Of a DNA stretch of 7,106 bases, positions 5,950 to 7,106 are shown piece by piece. Under the pieces are notes generated by a model. The model saw nothing but the letters and a program-made list of their open reading frames with translations. It searched no databases and was not told where the DNA came from. The stretch's first letter is position 1, and each line of letters opens with the position of its first letter. A program made the position numbers and the translations under genes. The stretch is from Pseudomonadota bacterium (lineage in GTDB: Bacteria; Myxococcota_A; Polyangia; Haliangiales; Haliangiaceae): assembly GCA_023386455.1 (NCBI GenBank), contig JAEWJO010000210.1, positions 1 through 7,106 on the forward strand. Direction: 5' to 3'.

Positions 5950-7106
5950 GTGGTCCGACGCGTCGCCTGGATCCTGGCTCTCGCAGCAGCGTGCCATCGC
6001 ACGCCGGCGCCGGTCTCGATCGCGCCGCTGCCGGCCGACGCGTACGCGCACTATCTCGCCGGCAAGCTCGCGCTGTATCGCAACGATCCCGAGGCGGCGA
6101 GCCACGAGCTGGCGGCGGCGGCGGCGGCGGCGCCGGAGCAGCCGATGCTCGCGGTCGAGCTCGCGCGCGCGCTCGCGAAGGCCAAGCAGAACCTCGGCGC
6201 CCGCGACGTGCTCGCGAAGGCGCGCGTGAAGTGGCCCGATCACGCGCAGGTGTGGCTCGCCTCGGGCGAGGTGCTCGAGAAAGGCGCCGGCACGTTGCCC
6301 GCGCTGCGGAAGGAGGCCGACACCGCGTACCGCCGCGCGATCTCGCTCGAGCCGACCGACGAGCGCGCGTACGTCGGGCTCGCGCGGGTCCAGCTCGCCG
6401 CCGGTGACGCGAAGGGAGCCGAGCGCACGCTGCGCTCGCTCGTCGCGAAGGTGCCCGACTCGGTCGAGGGTCACTACCGGCTCGCGCAGCGGCTCGAGGC
6501 AAACGGCAACCGCGACGGCGGGGTGAAGGAGCTGCGCGCGGTGCTCGAGTGGGAGCCCGATCATCTCGACGCGCGCATGGATCTCGCGCGCACGCTGCGG
6601 CGGATGGGCAAGCTCGCCGAGGCGGTCGCGCAGACGCGCAGCGCGTTCGATCGCGCGGGCCAGCCGATGGACATCGCCGAGGAGCTGTACTGGGTGATCT
6701 GCGAGGCCGACGATCGGCAGGGTGCCGTCGATCTGCTGACGCTGCTCGACGACGATCGCAGCGACGCCGACGCGCTCGCGACGGTCGCCCAGCTGCAGCG
6801 CGGTCTCGGTCGCACGCCGGAGGCACGCGTCGTCGCCGAGCACATCAAGGCGCTCGATCCAGACGCGTCGACGATCGCGCTCGCCGAGGTCGACCTCGCC
6901 GAGGGCCTCACCGAGCCGGCGATCGCGAAGGCACAGGCCGTTCCCGAGAGCTCGGCGCGATTCCTCGAGGCGCGCGCGGTCGTCGTCACCGCGCACCTGG
7001 CCGCGCGGCGGCCGGCGAAGGCGCTCGAGGTGCTCGCGCCGCTGCGCGAGGCGCACCCCGACGACCTGGCGCTCCAGTTCTCCGAGGCGCTCGCTCGTGC
7101 CGACGC
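5950..7106 (+). CDS. TPR-repeat lipoprotein, 3' end beyond the window
   Basis: At least 385 residues, open at the right edge. The start is GTG 5950 with AAGG at 5943-5946 (short 3-nt spacing). A short signal sequence has VVRR, then the hydrophobic stretch VAWILALAAA and C15, so a lipoprotein is likely; the lipobox (AAA-C) is slightly atypical. Residues 55-61 are seven Ala encoded by a (GCG)7 run. Tetratricopeptide repeats follow from about residue 30, clearest at about 125-225 with signatures such as AYRRAISLEPTD, YVGLARVQLAAGD and ARMDLARTLRRMGKLAEAV. More degenerate repeats run to the edge. TPR proteins scaffold complexes; next to a flippase, a role in surface polysaccharide assembly or export is plausible, as with other TPR proteins of exopolysaccharide loci, but this is inference. 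The 17-bp spacing to the flippase suggests an operon. Confidence 0.85.
   Translation, partial: MVRRVAWILALAAACHRTPAPVSIAPLPADAYAHYLAGKLALYRNDPEAASHELAAAAAAAPEQPMLAVELARALAKAKQNLGARDVLAKARVKWPDHAQVWLASGEVLEKGAGTLPALRKEADTAYRRAISLEPTDERAYVGLARVQLAAGDAKGAERTLRSLVAKVPDSVEGHYRLAQRLEANGNRDGGVKELRAVLEWEPDHLDARMDLARTLRRMGKLAEAVAQTRSAFDRAGQPMDIAEELYWVICEADDRQGAVDLLTLLDDDRSDADALATVAQLQRGLGRTPEARVVAEHIKALDPDASTIALAEVDLAEGLTEPAIAKAQAVPESSARFLEARAVVVTAHLAARRPAKALEVLAPLREAHPDDLALQFSEALARAD
6110..6133 (+). repeat. (GCG)7 trinucleotide run in the TPR gene
   Basis: Seven consecutive GCG codons (Ala55-Ala61) give a short simple repeat that could vary in length in steps of one residue without breaking the frame. 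Confidence 0.5.

Noticed and set aside
5282..6826. 514-codon minus-strand frame
   Set aside because: Spans the flippase and TPR genes on the opposite strand and encodes Arg/Ala low-complexity sequence.
5929..7056. Long minus-strand frame of 375 codons
   Set aside because: Antisense to the TPR lipoprotein; the product is Arg/Leu-rich with no domain, while the plus frame has signal peptide and TPRs.

Overview
The window is GC-rich DNA, around 70% GC in the coding parts, with strong third-position GC bias. The families present suggest a myxobacterium or relative (Myxococcota, probably Polyangia): a DUF222-like HNH protein, the tail of a large TPR-type Ser/Thr kinase, a zinc-ribbon membrane protein, and a TPR lipoprotein. 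That placement is inferred from family resemblance, not proven.

Layout. (1) Positions 1-127 hold a dense cluster of the 8-mer TTATGCCG and its complement: five copies, including a perfect 32-bp palindrome and a 31-nt-loop inverted repeat. One part has the arm / 6-bp spacer / arm layout of a tyrosine-recombinase core site. (2) The cluster lies inside the 3' part of a minus-strand HNH endonuclease gene (start 1180). It replaces the sequence just after the Cys-Ser of the final HNH segment, so that gene is probably dead; it stays open to the left edge. (3) 1217-2410 has no convincing gene. It is an accessory or decaying stretch with GTCCCACG(C/T)GGGA palindromes at roughly 184-231 bp spacing and duplicated, eroded pieces of a kinase C-terminus. 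(4) 2411 to about 2815 (minus) is the longest kinase C-terminal relic, with one frameshift. (5) From 2878 on, normal dense coding resumes: a zinc-ribbon/TM protein (+), a class I SAM methyltransferase (-) that overlaps it tail to tail by 8 bp, a Wzx-type polysaccharide flippase (+), and a TPR lipoprotein (+) that runs off the right edge.

How the genes may work together. The divergent methyltransferase, flippase and adjacent TPR lipoprotein look like part of a cell-surface glycan locus: methylation or modification, membrane translocation, and an outer-membrane or periplasmic scaffold. The left half looks like a site of repeated insertion and decay. I see no complete new defence or mobile system. 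The most promising signals are the recombination-site-like array that interrupts the HNH gene and the parS-like palindrome series in the gene desert.
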